Origin: Stenotrophomonas sp. HITSZ_GD
Lineage (GTDB): Bacteria; Pseudomonadota; Gammaproteobacteria; Xanthomonadales; Xanthomonadaceae
DNA length: 57,442 nucleotides
Assembly: GCF_029543105.1 (NCBI RefSeq)
Contig: NZ_JARQXB010000017.1
Coordinates: forward strand, 1-57,442
Direction: 5' to 3'
The notes beneath the pieces were generated by a model. It searched no databases and was not told where the DNA came from. It worked only from the letters and a program-made list of their open reading frames with translations. The position numbers and the translations under genes are program-made. This document shows, piece after piece, positions 21,187-29,655 of this stretch. Position 1 is the stretch's first letter. Every line of letters begins with the position of its first letter.

Positions 21187-22341
21187 TCAGGGAATGGCGA
21201 CCGGATAGGAGCCCAGCACCTTCACCTGCGCCGAATGCGCGGCCAGGTCGGCCAGCGCCTGCTTCATCGCCTCGTCCTCGACATGGCCGGCCAGATCGAT
21301 GAAGAAGCCGTACTCCCACTTGGCCTGGTGCGAAGGCCGCGACTCGATGCGGTTCATGCTGATGCCGTGCCGCGCGAAGGGGCTGAGCACGTCGAACAGC
21401 GCGCCGGGCTTGTCGTGGATGAACACCAGGATCGAGGTGCGGTCGTGCCCGGACGGCGGGAAGATCTTGCGGCCGATCACCAGGAAGCGCGTGGTGTTGT
21501 CGTCGTCGTCCTCGATGGACTTCATGATGACCTTCTTCAGGCCATACACGTGCGCGGCGCTCTCCCCGCCGATGGCGGCGGCGTCGTCGGCATTGCGCGC
21601 GCGGCGCGCGCCCTCGGCGTTGGAGGACACCGGGATCTTCTCGGCCTTGGGCAGGTTGGCGCGCAGCCAGCCGGCGGTCTGGGCGAAGGACTGCGGGTGG
21701 GCGTAGATGCGCTCGATGTCGTCCAGCCGGCCGCCGCGCGAGAGCAGGTACTGGTGCACGCGCAGTTCCACTTCACCGCAGATCTTCAGGTTCGAGGTGA
21801 GGAACATGTCCAGCGTGACCTGGATGGTGCCCTGCCCCGAATTCTCCACCGGCACGACGCCGAAGTCGGCATTGCCGGCCTCGACCTCCTGGAACACCTC
21901 CTCGATGCTGGCCATCGGCTGGCCCACCGCCGAGCGGCCGAAATGCTTGAGCACGGCCTGCTGGCTGAAGGTGCCTTCCGGGCCGAGGTAGCCGATCTTC
22001 AGCGGTTCCTGCTGCGCCAGGCAGGCGGACATGATCTCGCGGAACACGTGCACCAGCACTTCGTCGCTGAGCGGGCCCTCGTTGCGGTCCACCACCATGC
22101 GCAGCACCTGCGCCTCGCGCTCGGGGCGGTAGTAATCCACCGCGGCGGCGAGCTTGCCCTTGGCCTTGCCGACCTGGTGGGCGAACTGCGCGCGCTCGGC
22201 GATCAGCGCCTGGATGCTGCGGTCGATCTCGTCGATCTTCGCGCGCACGTCGGCCAGGGCCGGCGGCGGCGCGGCCACGGGCGGCGCGGGAGTGGAGGTG
22301 CGTGCCGCCGGTGCGGCGGGCTTCTTCGGCTTGGCGGCCAT
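21187..22341 (-). CDS. pheA: Bifunctional chorismate mutase / prephenate dehydratase (P-protein)
   Basis: Converts chorismate to phenylpyruvate, the last steps before phenylalanine. The 384 residues hold three parts. The AroQ chorismate mutase is at about 30-115 (ADVRAKIDEIDRSIQALIAERAQFAHQVGKAKGK). The prephenate dehydratase runs from about 120 (IGYLGPEGTFSQQAVLKHFG to the TRFLVIGR motif). The ACT domain starts at about 300 (SILVFIHDKPGALFDVLSPF, IESRPSHQAKWEYGFFIDLAGH), which binds Phe for feedback control. An unusual Pro/Ala/Lys-rich leader of about 30 residues precedes the mutase domain. It is the middle gene of serC-pheA-aroA. Confidence 0.97.
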   Translation of the reverse strand: MAAKPKKPAAPAARTSTPAPPVAAPPPALADVRAKIDEIDRSIQALIAERAQFAHQVGKAKGKLAAAVDYYRPEREAQVLRMVVDRNEGPLSDEVLVHVFREIMSACLAQQEPLKIGYLGPEGTFSQQAVLKHFGRSAVGQPMASIEEVFQEVEAGNADFGVVPVENSGQGTIQVTLDMFLTSNLKICGEVELRVHQYLLSRGGRLDDIERIYAHPQSFAQTAGWLRANLPKAEKIPVSSNAEGARRARNADDAAAIGGESAAHVYGLKKVIMKSIEDDDDNTTRFLVIGRKIFPPSGHDRTSILVFIHDKPGALFDVLSPFARHGISMNRIESRPSHQAKWEYGFFIDLAGHVEDEAMKQALADLAAHSAQVKVLGSYPVAIP

Positions 22342-22374
22342 GGATTCGTGTTTCCTGTTGCGGATGCGGGGAAC

Positions 22375-23460
22375 TCAGCCGTGGCGCTGGCGGAAGTCGT
22401 GCATGAAATCGACCAGCGCCTGCGCGCCGGCCACCGGCATGGCGTTGTACAGCGAGGCGCGGATGCCGCCGACGGCCTTGTGGCCCTTCAGCGCGAGCAG
22501 GCCGGCGGCCTTGGACTCGCTGACGAACAGCGCGTCCAGGCGCTCGTCCGGCAGGAAGAACGGGATGTTCATCCGCGAACGCACCGCAGGCACGACCTCG
22601 TTGCGGTAATAGCCGCCCGAACCGTCGATGGCGCCGTACAGCAGGCGCGCCTTCTCGGCGTTGCGGCGGGCGAATTCGGCCACGCCGCCTTCGTCCAGCA
22701 TCCAGCGCACGGTCAGGCCGAGCAGGTACCAGTTCCAGGTGGGCGGTGTGTTGAGCATGGAATCGCGCGCCGCATGCGAGCGGTAGTCGAAGATGTCCGC
22801 GCGCGGTTGGCCCTCGCGGGCGAGCAGGTCGCGGCGCACGATCACCACCGAGATGCCGACCGGGCCGAGGTTCTTCTGCGCACCAGCGTAGATCAGCCCG
22901 TAACGCGAGACGTCGATGGGCTCGGAAGCGATCGAGGAGCTGAAATCGGCGAACAGCGGCACCGCGCCCACGTCCGGGGTATCGCGGAACTCCACGCCGT
23001 GGATCGTTTCGTTGGCGGTGATGTGGACATACGCCGCGTCCGCGGAGAGCTGCCACTGCGCGCGCGGCGGGATATCGCGAAAACCGGAGGCCTCGCCGTC
23101 GGCGGCGATGTGCACGTTCACGTAGGGCTTGGCCTGTTTGATCGCCGTCTTGCCCCAATGGCCGGTGACGACCACGTCGACCGTCTGCCCGGGGGCGGCG
23201 AAATTCAGCGGCAGCAGCGCTTGCTGGGTGGTGGCGCCGCCGGCCAGGAACAGCACGGCGTAGTCGTCCGGGATCGCCAGCAGCTGGCGCAGGTCGGCCT
23301 CGGCGCGCTCGGCCAGGGCAATGAAATCCGCGCTGCGGTGGCTGATCTCCACCACCGAGGCGCCCACGCCGTTCCATTCCAACATCTCCGCCTGTGCCTG
23401 GCGCAACACCGGCTCGGGCAGCGTCGCCGGGCCGGCACTGAAATTGAACGCGCGGGTCAT
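22375..23460 (-). CDS. serC: Phosphoserine aminotransferase
   Basis: A PLP enzyme of serine synthesis that also supports vitamin B6 synthesis by acting on 4-phosphohydroxythreonine. The 361-residue protein begins [29 protein letters not shown], as in the family. It has the PLP lysine in [20 protein letters not shown] and the C-terminal [16 protein letters not shown]. The ATG at 23460 excludes a 46-residue upstream extension without family similarity. It is the first gene of the classic serC-pheA-aroA operon (gaps of 33 and 32 bases) and divergent from msrP. Confidence 0.98.
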   Translation of the reverse strand: MTRAFNFSAGPATLPEPVLRQAQAEMLEWNGVGASVVEISHRSADFIALAERAEADLRQLLAIPDDYAVLFLAGGATTQQALLPLNFAAPGQTVDVVVTGHWGKTAIKQAKPYVNVHIAADGEASGFRDIPPRAQWQLSADAAYVHITANETIHGVEFRDTPDVGAVPLFADFSSSIASEPIDVSRYGLIYAGAQKNLGPVGISVVIVRRDLLAREGQPRADIFDYRSHAARDSMLNTPPTWNWYLLGLTVRWMLDEGGVAEFARRNAEKARLLYGAIDGSGGYYRNEVVPAVRSRMNIPFFLPDERLDALFVSESKAAGLLALKGHKAVGGIRASLYNAMPVAGAQALVDFMHDFRQRHG

Positions 23461-23621
23461 GTCGCACCTTGATCGAAACAGTCCCGTAGTATGCCGCAGC
23501 GCACCAGCGATGGCAGGCCGCGTGAAAAGTTGCATTTGCATCGATTCGGGCGGTTGCGGTGGAAACTTCCCGCGCGCCGGTGCAGTCTGAGTGGACACGC
23601 CCCCTCCCTGCAGGCCGTCCG

Positions 23622-24590
23622 ATGTCCCTACGCGATGCCCTCCGCATTCCCGCCCGCGAGATCACCGACGAGGCGGTCTATCGCGATCGCCGCCGCGTGC
23701 TGCAGGCGCTGGCCCTGGGGCCGGCGCTTGGCCTGTCCGGCTGCGCCGAGGCCGATCCCCCGCCGCCGCCGAAAGTCACCATCACGCCCGAGCAGGCGCG
23801 CCAGGGGTTCCGCACCAGCGAGACCCTGACCCGCTACGAGGACGTCACCAGCTACAACAACTTCTACGAGTTCGGCACCGGCAAGACCGATCCCTCGCGC
23901 GCACCCAAGACGCTGCGCACGCGGCCGTGGTCGGTGCAGGTGGGCGGCGAATGCGCCAAGCCGGGCACGCTGGACTTCGACGCGCTGCTCAAGGGCCTCA
24001 CGCCGGAAGAGCGCGTGTACCGGTTGCGCTGCGTGGAAGGCTGGTCGATGGTGATTCCGTGGACCGGCGTGCCGCTGGCCGACGTGCTCAAGCGCTTCGA
24101 GCCCACCGCCAAGGCCAAGTATGTCGCCTTCACCACGCTGGCCGATCCGCAGCAGATGCCCGGCATCGCCTACCGCTCGATCGAATGGCCCTACAAGGAA
24201 GGCCTGCGCATCGACGAGGCCATGCACCCGCTGACGTTCCTGGCCACCGGCTTGTACGGCAAGCCGCTGCCGCAGCAGAACGGCGCGCCGCTGCGCCTGG
24301 TGGTGCCTTGGAAATACGGCTTCAAGAGCATCAAGTCGATCGTGGAGATCCGCTTCGTCGAGCGCATGCCCGAAACCGCCTGGCACGAGTTGCAGCCGAG
24401 TGAGTACGGGTTCTTCTCCAACGTCAACCCGGCGGTGGACCACCCGCGCTGGAGCCAGAAGACCGAACGCCGCATCGCCGGCACGGCCAGCAAGCTGTTC
24501 GCCGAGCGCATTCCCACCCTGCCGTTCAACGGCTACGCGGCGCAGGTCGCTTCGCTGTACGCCGGCATGGACCTGAAGAAATGGTTTTGA
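23622..24590 (+). CDS. msrP: Protein-methionine-sulfoxide reductase, molybdopterin catalytic subunit
   Basis: A periplasmic molybdoenzyme (YedY) that reduces methionine sulfoxide in envelope proteins, with electrons from MsrQ. The 322 residues start with a Tat signal: the twin-arginine [17 protein letters not shown] at 21-37, then LSGC at 38-41. This LSGC looks like a lipobox, so the mature protein may be a lipoprotein, unlike Escherichia coli YedY. The molybdenum ligand Cys137 lies in [31 protein letters not shown] and [34 protein letters not shown] are family hallmarks. It overlaps msrQ by 10 bases. Confidence 0.96.
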   Translation: MSLRDALRIPAREITDEAVYRDRRRVLQALALGPALGLSGCAEADPPPPPKVTITPEQARQGFRTSETLTRYEDVTSYNNFYEFGTGKTDPSRAPKTLRTRPWSVQVGGECAKPGTLDFDALLKGLTPEERVYRLRCVEGWSMVIPWTGVPLADVLKRFEPTAKAKYVAFTTLADPQQMPGIAYRSIEWPYKEGLRIDEAMHPLTFLATGLYGKPLPQQNGAPLRLVVPWKYGFKSIKSIVEIRFVERMPETAWHELQPSEYGFFSNVNPAVDHPRWSQKTERRIAGTASKLFAERIPTLPFNGYAAQVASLYAGMDLKKWF

Positions 24591-25279
24591 GCCCGGCGCC
24601 CGCCGCGCGCCGACCCGCGCCCCCGCGTCGCGCCAGTGCCGGGATCCTCCTCGCCAAGACGCTCGTGCACCTGGCCGCGCTGACGCCGCTGGCGCTGCTC
24701 GCCTGGCAGTTCTGGCAGGTGTGGCAGACCGGCAGCGACGCCCTGGGCGCCGACCCGGTGGCCGAAATCGAACACCGCACCGGGCTGTGGGCCCTGCGCC
24801 TGCTGCTGCTCACGCTGGCGATCACCCCGCTGCGCCAGCTCACCGGGCAACCGGTGCTGATCCGGTTCCGCCGCTTGCTCGGCCTGTACGCGTTCTTCTA
24901 CGCCTGCCTGCATCTCGGCGCCTACCTGGCGCTGGACCTGCGCGGCTACTGGACGCAGATCTTCGAGGAGATCGCCAAGCGCCCGTACATCACGGTCGGG
25001 TTCCTGGCGTGGCTGCTGCTGGTGCCGCTGGCAATCACCTCCACCCAGGGCTGGATCCGCCGGCTCAAGCGCAACTGGGGCCGGCTGCACAAGCTGATCT
25101 ACGCGATCGGCGTGCTCGCGGTGCTGCATTTCTGGTGGCTGGTGAAGTCCGACATCCGCGAGCCGGCGATCTACGCGGCGATCCTGGCGGTGCTGCTCGG
25201 CTGGCGCGGCTGGAAGGCGATCAGCGCGCGCCGAACCACAGCAGCGCGCTCAGCGCCGCGGCCAGCAGCACCGCGCTGA
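24581..25279 (+). CDS. msrQ: Heme-binding membrane subunit of methionine sulfoxide reductase
   Basis: A 232-residue inner-membrane b-type cytochrome (YedZ) that passes electrons from the quinone pool to MsrP. About six hydrophobic segments lie between residues 22 and 220. Typical motifs include [54 protein letters not shown] with a heme-ligating His, and [27 protein letters not shown] with two more His. The ATG overlaps the end of msrP by 10 bases, so translation is coupled. Its last 59 bases overlap the 3' end of the convergent FHA gene. Confidence 0.96.
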   Translation: MVLSPAPAARRPAPPRRASAGILLAKTLVHLAALTPLALLAWQFWQVWQTGSDALGADPVAEIEHRTGLWALRLLLLTLAITPLRQLTGQPVLIRFRRLLGLYAFFYACLHLGAYLALDLRGYWTQIFEEIAKRPYITVGFLAWLLLVPLAITSTQGWIRRLKRNWGRLHKLIYAIGVLAVLHFWWLVKSDIREPAIYAAILAVLLGWRGWKAISARRTTAARSAPRPAAPR

Positions 25280-26030
25280 GCAGCAGCCACGGCCAGCGGC
25301 TGACCCGGGCGCGCGGCGGTGCGCCCGCATCGGCGGCGGGGCGACGCGGGCCGGCCGGTTCGGCCACCGGTTCGAGTTCGACCAGCGCCGGCTGCACCGG
25401 CACTTCCAGCACGAAGCGATGCTGGGCGTCGAACACGATCTGGTCGCCGGGCTGCAGCCAGCAATCGCGCACGGCGATGCCGTTGACCACGCTGCCCTCG
25501 TGCGAGCCGAGGTCGCGCAGCAGCACGCGCCCGTCGTGCGGCTCCAGGCGCGCGTGGCGCGCGGCGAAGGCGGCGTCGTCGATGAGGATGTCCGCGCCCG
25601 TCTCGCCGCCGACCAGTCGTGGCTGGTCGAGGGTGAAGGAGCGGCCGTGGTGCCGCCCGCCCACGCCGCGCAACAACATCTGCGCATCGCCAGGCGTGGA
25701 TTCGGTGCCGGCCGCCGGAATGCGCGTCTGCGGCGCCAGGCCGGCGCGCAGCACCATTTCCACCCCGTCGGCGTACACCGCATCGCCGGCGCGCAGCAGG
25801 GCCATGCGCCGCACCGGGCGTCCATTGACGTGGATGCCGCGCACCCCGTTGGCGACCTGTAGCCACAAGCCGCGGCGATCCAGGCAGAACTGCGCCAGCA
25901 GCAAGGCGCCCTGGGTGTCCTCCACCAGCCGCACGTTGCCGGAGGCATGACGCACGATCCGGTGGACGCCGGGCTTCAGGGGGTGGTCCGGCTGCTGCCG
26001 GTGGGTGAAGTGGACTTGCAGTTCGCGCAC
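25221..26030 (-). CDS. FHA-domain membrane protein
   Basis: A 269-residue protein with two forkhead-associated-like regions. A degenerate one covers about residues 25-90 (VANGVRGIHVNGRPVRRMALLRAGDAVYADGVEMVL). A canonical FHA domain covers about 130-215 (RLVGGETGADILIDDAAFAARHARLEPHDGRVLLRDLGSHEGSVVNG, with GGETGADI and SxxH-like contacts). A Pro/Ala linker leads to a single C-terminal membrane anchor ([22 protein letters not shown]). FHA domains read phosphothreonine, so it may scaffold Ser/Thr kinase signalling; no kinase is adjacent. The start is a GTG at 26030, chosen because upstream frame content is not protein-like. It overlaps msrQ tail to tail. Confidence 0.82.
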   Translation of the reverse strand: MRELQVHFTHRQQPDHPLKPGVHRIVRHASGNVRLVEDTQGALLLAQFCLDRRGLWLQVANGVRGIHVNGRPVRRMALLRAGDAVYADGVEMVLRAGLAPQTRIPAAGTESTPGDAQMLLRGVGGRHHGRSFTLDQPRLVGGETGADILIDDAAFAARHARLEPHDGRVLLRDLGSHEGSVVNGIAVRDCWLQPGDQIVFDAQHRFVLEVPVQPALVELEPVAEPAGPRRPAADAGAPPRARVSRWPWLLLSAVLLAAALSALLWFGAR

Positions 26031-26135
26031 GCGGCGCAGCCTAGCAGGTTGGCCCGGCCCGCAGATAGCCGGGACTTGGAGCGCGACGGCCACGACGCCA
26101 CAATGCGCGCCTTTCCCGCCGCGCCGGAGCCGCGC

Positions 26136-26411
26136 ATGTCCCAGATCGATATCCGCCACGAACATGGCAAGACCCCCGAACAGGCGCGCGTGGCCATCGA
26201 GGAGGCCGCCGCCAAGCTGACCGACCGCTTCGGCGTGCGCTCGCAATGGCAGGGCGACACGCTGCAGTTCAACGGCAGCGGCGTGGACGGTGCCATCCAG
26301 CTGCTGCCCGGCGCGGTGCGCGTCACCGCCTCGCTCGGCTTCCTGCTCTCGGCGATGAAGGGCATGGTGGAGGGCGAAATCCGCCGCGTGCTGGCCGACA
26401 AGCTCGGTTAA
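26136..26411 (+). CDS. Polyhydroxyalkanoic acid system family protein
   Basis: A 91-residue member of the PHA_gran_rgn family, small proteins linked to polyhydroxyalkanoate granules. Visible family core: IDIRHEHGKTPEQARVAIEEAAAKLTDRFGVRSQWQGDTLQF and GAVRVTASLGFLLSAMKGMVEGEIRRVLADKL. The start at 26136 begins MSQIDIRHEHGK, as expected. It lies 80 bases upstream of a phasin-like gene in the same direction, a common pairing. No PHA synthase is in the window. The FHA gene starts divergently 105 bases away. Confidence 0.9.
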   Translation: MSQIDIRHEHGKTPEQARVAIEEAAAKLTDRFGVRSQWQGDTLQFNGSGVDGAIQLLPGAVRVTASLGFLLSAMKGMVEGEIRRVLADKLG

Positions 26412-26491
26412 GCCGCCGGCCGGCGGCTTCACTCGACCGATGCAGGCCCGTCGCTAGGCTTGAAGTCATCCATCGCCCCATGGAGTCGATC

Positions 26492-26998
26492 ATGACCAGC
26501 GCACAACCGAACGGGTACCGCAGCCGCCGCCGTGGCGGCGCGACGGAAGACGACAGCGTGGAGAGCTTCCAGGCACAGGCCGAGCAATGGTCTCGCCGCC
26601 TGGGCACTTCGGCGCAGAACATCTGGTGGGCCGGACTGGGCGCCATGCAGCGCGCGCAGGCCGAGGGTAGCCGGCTGTTCGACAGCCTGGTGCAGGAAGG
26701 CGCCGAGGTGGACCGCGAAGGGCGGCAGAAGGCCGGCGAGCACGTGGACGACGTGCGCGATGAGGTGCGCAGCCGCTTCGAGGATGCGCGGGAAACCGCC
26801 GCCGCCGGCTGGGGGCGCATCGAACGTGCGTTCGACGACCGCCTGCGCGCCGCGCTGCACCGTCTCGACGTACCCGACCGCGAGGAAATCGACGCGCTGC
26901 GCCGGCAGGTTTCCCAGCTGCGCAACCAGGTTTCGCGCCTGAGCGCGGCCGAACGCGTGGCACGCGGCCCGGTCGAGCCCGAAAACGACATCGACTGA
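26492..26998 (+). CDS. Phasin-family / granule-associated coiled-coil protein
   Basis: A 168-residue, highly charged helical protein with the phasin pattern WSRRLGTSAQNIWWAGLGAMQRAQAEGSRLFDSLVQEGAEVDREGRQ, a long central amphipathic helix, and a C-terminal heptad segment (REEIDALRRQVSQLRNQVSRLSAAERV) typical of PhaI/phasin C-termini. Phasins coat PHA granules. The GGAG 6 bases upstream fixes the ATG at 26492 (an in-frame ATG at 26480 is less well placed). Together with the upstream gene it makes a two-gene granule unit. Confidence 0.88.
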   Translation: MTSAQPNGYRSRRRGGATEDDSVESFQAQAEQWSRRLGTSAQNIWWAGLGAMQRAQAEGSRLFDSLVQEGAEVDREGRQKAGEHVDDVRDEVRSRFEDARETAAAGWGRIERAFDDRLRAALHRLDVPDREEIDALRRQVSQLRNQVSRLSAAERVARGPVEPENDID

Positions 26999-27017
26999 AG
27001 CCCCTTTCGGCCGGATT

Positions 27018-27116
27018 GTTGCAAAGCAACATCAAGTTGCCGACAATCGGGCTGGCCCGCCAGTCCACTCAGAACGCCGTTTGCTTCCCTCCCCTCTCGG
27101 CTTCGGACTGGCGGGC
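27018..27116. other. Structured intergenic region after the phasin gene
   Basis: GTTGCAAAGCAAC (27018-27030) forms a small hairpin. GCCCGCCAGTCC (27055-27066) pairs perfectly with GGACTGGCGGGC (27105-27116) across a 38-base loop. TTCTC follows. It could be an mRNA 3' structure, a terminator of the phasin unit or a small RNA; it sits between two same-strand genes in a 226-base gap. Confidence 0.45.
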
Positions 27117-27224
27117 TTCTCATATCAGCCTTCCGACGTCGCTTCGACGAGCGGCGGCCTCATGATCACCCGATACGCGCCGATATAGACTGCGGCGCTA
27201 TGGCCTCGTTTCGTCGGGTACTCA

Positions 27225-28202
27225 ATGTTTTCCTGGATTCTCGCCCTGCTGTTGGCCGTCGTGGCCTGGAGCGCCGCCACCGTCTACCTGTGGTGGGTGC
27301 GCCGACGCCGCGATGAGACCCGCGCGGGGCTGGCGGCGCTGGCCAGCCTGCACTGGCGGGAGTTCTCCGAAATCATCCGCCGCGCCCTGCAGGACGAGCG
27401 CAGCTGGCAGGTGGTGGCCCAGGCCGACGAGGAAGGCGCGCCGCGCAGCGATTTCCTGATGCGTGGCGAGCAGGGCGCGACGTGGATGATTTCCTGCAAG
27501 CATGGCCGCGCGTACCGTATCGGCGCGGCGGCGGTGAACGAGCTGGGCACGGCGCTGCGATTGGCCGGCGCGCAAGGCGGCGTGCTGATCACCGAGGGCA
27601 TCGTGGAACGCGAGGGCCTGGCCGCCGCCGAGCGCCAGCATGTGGAGATCCTCGACGGCCGGCGCATCTGGCCGGTTCTCAAGCCCTACCTGGCCGCCGA
27701 AACCGAGAACCGCATCGTCCAGGCCGCGCGCCGGCGGGCGCAGCGGCACACCGGCATCGCGGCACTGGCCTCGCTGACGCTGGGGCTGCTGGTCGGCCTG
27801 GGTTACCTGTCCTCGCATCCGCCCACCAGGACGGCGCCGGCCATCGCGGCCGCGCCGGTGGCGCCCGCGACGCTCCCCTCCGCGACGACGCCCGACGCCC
27901 CCGCCTCGTCCTCGAGCGAGGCTGCCCTGGCGGTCGTGCCCGTGGAGCCGGATCCGGCCACGCTGGATCGCTATCAGGCCTCCGTCTCGCGCGCGCTGGC
28001 GCAGACGCCGGGCATCACGCGCGGCATCTGGCTGACCCGGCTCACGCTGGCGGTGGACCGGCAGGTCGACGACGCCACCGCCTGGCCGCTGATCTGCCGT
28101 GAAGTGGAGCGCTACCCGGTACTGCGCACGGTGCGCATCCAGCTCAATCCGCGCCCCGGCGTGGACGAACCGGTGCGCTGGCGGCAGTGCCGCACCATCT
28201 GA
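27225..28202 (+). CDS. Membrane-anchored Mrr-like nuclease-domain protein
   Basis: A 325-residue protein. A membrane anchor at about residues 3-25 precedes a restriction-endonuclease-like (Mrr_cat) region at about 45-155: WREFSEIIRRAL, then SDFLM with Asp76, and WMISCKHG with Lys92, followed by AAVNELGTALRLAGAQGGVLITEG. In this fold the catalytic set is D...(Q/E)xK. Here the residue before x-Lys is Ser90, which may weaken activity. A second hydrophobic segment (about 176-196) and a periplasmic tail of about 125 residues follow. No methyltransferase is nearby, so a restriction-modification role is unlikely. Its substrate is unknown. Confidence 0.8.
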   Translation: MFSWILALLLAVVAWSAATVYLWWVRRRRDETRAGLAALASLHWREFSEIIRRALQDERSWQVVAQADEEGAPRSDFLMRGEQGATWMISCKHGRAYRIGAAAVNELGTALRLAGAQGGVLITEGIVEREGLAAAERQHVEILDGRRIWPVLKPYLAAETENRIVQAARRRAQRHTGIAALASLTLGLLVGLGYLSSHPPTRTAPAIAAAPVAPATLPSATTPDAPASSSSEAALAVVPVEPDPATLDRYQASVSRALAQTPGITRGIWLTRLTLAVDRQVDDATAWPLICREVERYPVLRTVRIQLNPRPGVDEPVRWRQCRTI

Positions 28203-28281
28203 CCGAGCCGCCCCACAGCGGCCGCCACGGCGCGGCGCGGCACCGTTTGCGATCGCGCGCGAAGACGCCGATCGCGATGCG

Positions 28282-28308
28282 ATACCCAAACTGTCAACAA
28301 TCGGGTAT
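28282..28308 (+). promoter_or_regulatory. Inverted repeat upstream of the HNH gene
   Basis: ATACCC (28282-28287) and GGGTAT (28303-28308) form an interrupted inverted repeat about 15 bases before the ATG at 28323. The right half overlaps a TATAAG box (28306-28311), so the site could act as promoter and operator. AT content is higher here than in the flanks. Confidence 0.35.
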
Positions 28309-28322
28309 AAGCTGTCTTCCCG

Positions 28323-28976
28323 ATGGAGACAGACACTTACACACGTGATCTGATCGACACCGGAGTCGACCCGGCGCCGGTTCCCGAGGCATCTCTCGCG
28401 ACCTTCCCCCGAACCGTGCCGCGCATGCTGTCGCTGGACGCGCACGGCCGCGTACTGGACTGGATCAACTGGCAGGATGCCGCCTGCCTCTACGCGCGCG
28501 ATGCGGTGTCCTGGACGCTGGGCGACCCGTGCCTGCAGATCCACGGCGGAACCTGCCGCATGACCGGCGAACGCAGCGTGCTCGACCTGCACCCGATCAT
28601 CGCCGCGCGCGGCCACGCGCGTTCGCGCGCGCTCGATCCCACCCCGACGCTGACCAATACCGCGTTGTTCGCACGCGACGCGCACCTGTGCCTGTACTGC
28701 GGCCAGCAGTTCAGCCGGCCGCATTTGACCCGCGACCACGTGATGCCGGTCTCCAAGGGGGGGCGCGACACCTGGGAGAACGTCGTCACCGCGTGCTTCC
28801 ACTGCAACTCGCGCAAGAGCAACCGCACGCCGCAGCAGGCCGGCATGCCGCTGCTGGCCGTACCGTACCGGCCGAGCTGGATCGAACACCTGATCCTCTC
28901 CAACCGTCACATCCTCGCCGACCAGATGGCGTTCCTGCGCAACCAGCTGCCGAAGAAATCCAAGCTGCTGGCGTAG
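28323..28976 (+). CDS. HNH endonuclease
   Basis: A 217-residue protein with a zinc-bound HNH nuclease domain at about residues 117-170. Cys123 and Cys126 (LCLYCGQQF), the catalytic His139 in RDHVMPVSKGG, Asn153 in WENVVTACFHCNSRKSNR, and Cys158 with Cys161 complete the metal cluster. The first 110 residues form a conserved N-terminal region (MLSLDAHGRVLDWINWQDAACLYARDAV). This family is widely conserved in proteobacteria and is not tied to restriction. Its cellular function is not established. A hairpin terminator follows at 28985-29010. Confidence 0.92.
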   Translation: METDTYTRDLIDTGVDPAPVPEASLATFPRTVPRMLSLDAHGRVLDWINWQDAACLYARDAVSWTLGDPCLQIHGGTCRMTGERSVLDLHPIIAARGHARSRALDPTPTLTNTALFARDAHLCLYCGQQFSRPHLTRDHVMPVSKGGRDTWENVVTACFHCNSRKSNRTPQQAGMPLLAVPYRPSWIEHLILSNRHILADQMAFLRNQLPKKSKLLA

Positions 28977-28984
28977 ATGCGAAA

Positions 28985-29010
28985 AAGGGTGCGGCCCTCG
29001 CCGCACCCTT
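28985..29010. terminator. Terminator hairpin between HNH and OmpA-like genes
   Basis: An 11-bp stem, AAGGGTGCGGC (28985-28995) with GCCGCACCCTT (29000-29010), sits between convergent genes. The minus side is followed by a short T tract (the A run at 28982-28986), so it can terminate the OmpA-like gene. Its plus-strand use by the HNH gene is weaker. Confidence 0.7.
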
Positions 29011-29033
29011 CGCGTTGCAGTCGCTTCCCGGTG

Positions 29034-29655
29034 TCAGGCCGGGTTGGCGACGATCTCCACCCGGCGATCCGGCGCCAGGCAGGCCACCAGGGCCGGCCGG
29101 GACAGCGAAGCACCGCAATCGGTGATCGACTCCAGTTCTCCCCTGCCCTGCGCGCTGATCGCCGCCGCGGGCAGGCCCTGGGCGATCAGCACGTTGCGCA
29201 CGGTGTCGGCACGCCGCTGGGACAGGCGCTGGTTGGCGAAGTCGTCGCCGATGCGGTCCGCGTGGCCAATTACCTGCACATCGCGGATGCCGGCCGCGCC
29301 CCGCAGCAACTCGGCGGCGATCTGCTGCAGGCGCGCACGCCCGGCCTGGCTCAGGTCGCTTTCGGCCCACTTGCCGAACGCGAACATCGTTCTCGATGCT
29401 GAAGACCGAATTGCGATCGTCGGCATCCGACTCGCACGACGTGCCGCCGACCGCCTGGCGCGTGATGCCCACGAGCGCCTGCGCTTCGGGCGGAACCGCC
29501 AGGCTCGCGAGGATGGCCGAGGCCAGCGCGGTGGTCAGCACCTGCGCGTGGGCGGATGTGCGGCTGCTGCCGCCCACGGATCGGGTCGCCAGTTCCGAGG
29601 CGACGACGGGGGCCCGCAGCGAGCGGTTCCACACCAAGCGATAAATCTTATTCAT
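29034..29655 (-). pseudogene. ESPR-signal OmpA-family gene with a frameshift
   Basis: Reading from 29655 gives MNKIYRLVWNRSLRAPVVASELATRSVGG, an extended signal peptide region (ESPR) like those of type V secretion adhesins, and a hydrophobic signal ending AQA. After about 90 residues (NSVFSIEND, near 29390) the frame runs into nonsense. From the ATG at 29387, in the +1 frame, the sequence is a clean OmpA C-terminal peptidoglycan-binding domain (FAFGKWAESDLSQAGRARLQQIAAEL, VIGHADRIGDDFANQRLSQRRADTVRNVLIAQGLP, RRVEIV). The total length is 1 modulo 3, so one extra base would split it. A sequencing indel, a real pseudogene, or two separate translation units are all possible. Confidence 0.6.

Noticed and set aside
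20824-23472. 882-residue plus-strand frame over aroA, pheA and serC
   Set aside because: Antisense to three genes in a conserved operon; no domain visible.
27225-28976. The Mrr-like and HNH genes as a restriction or defence island
   Set aside because: No methyltransferase, helicase or defence partner is nearby, each gene has its own promoter region, and both families are common core genes in related bacteria.
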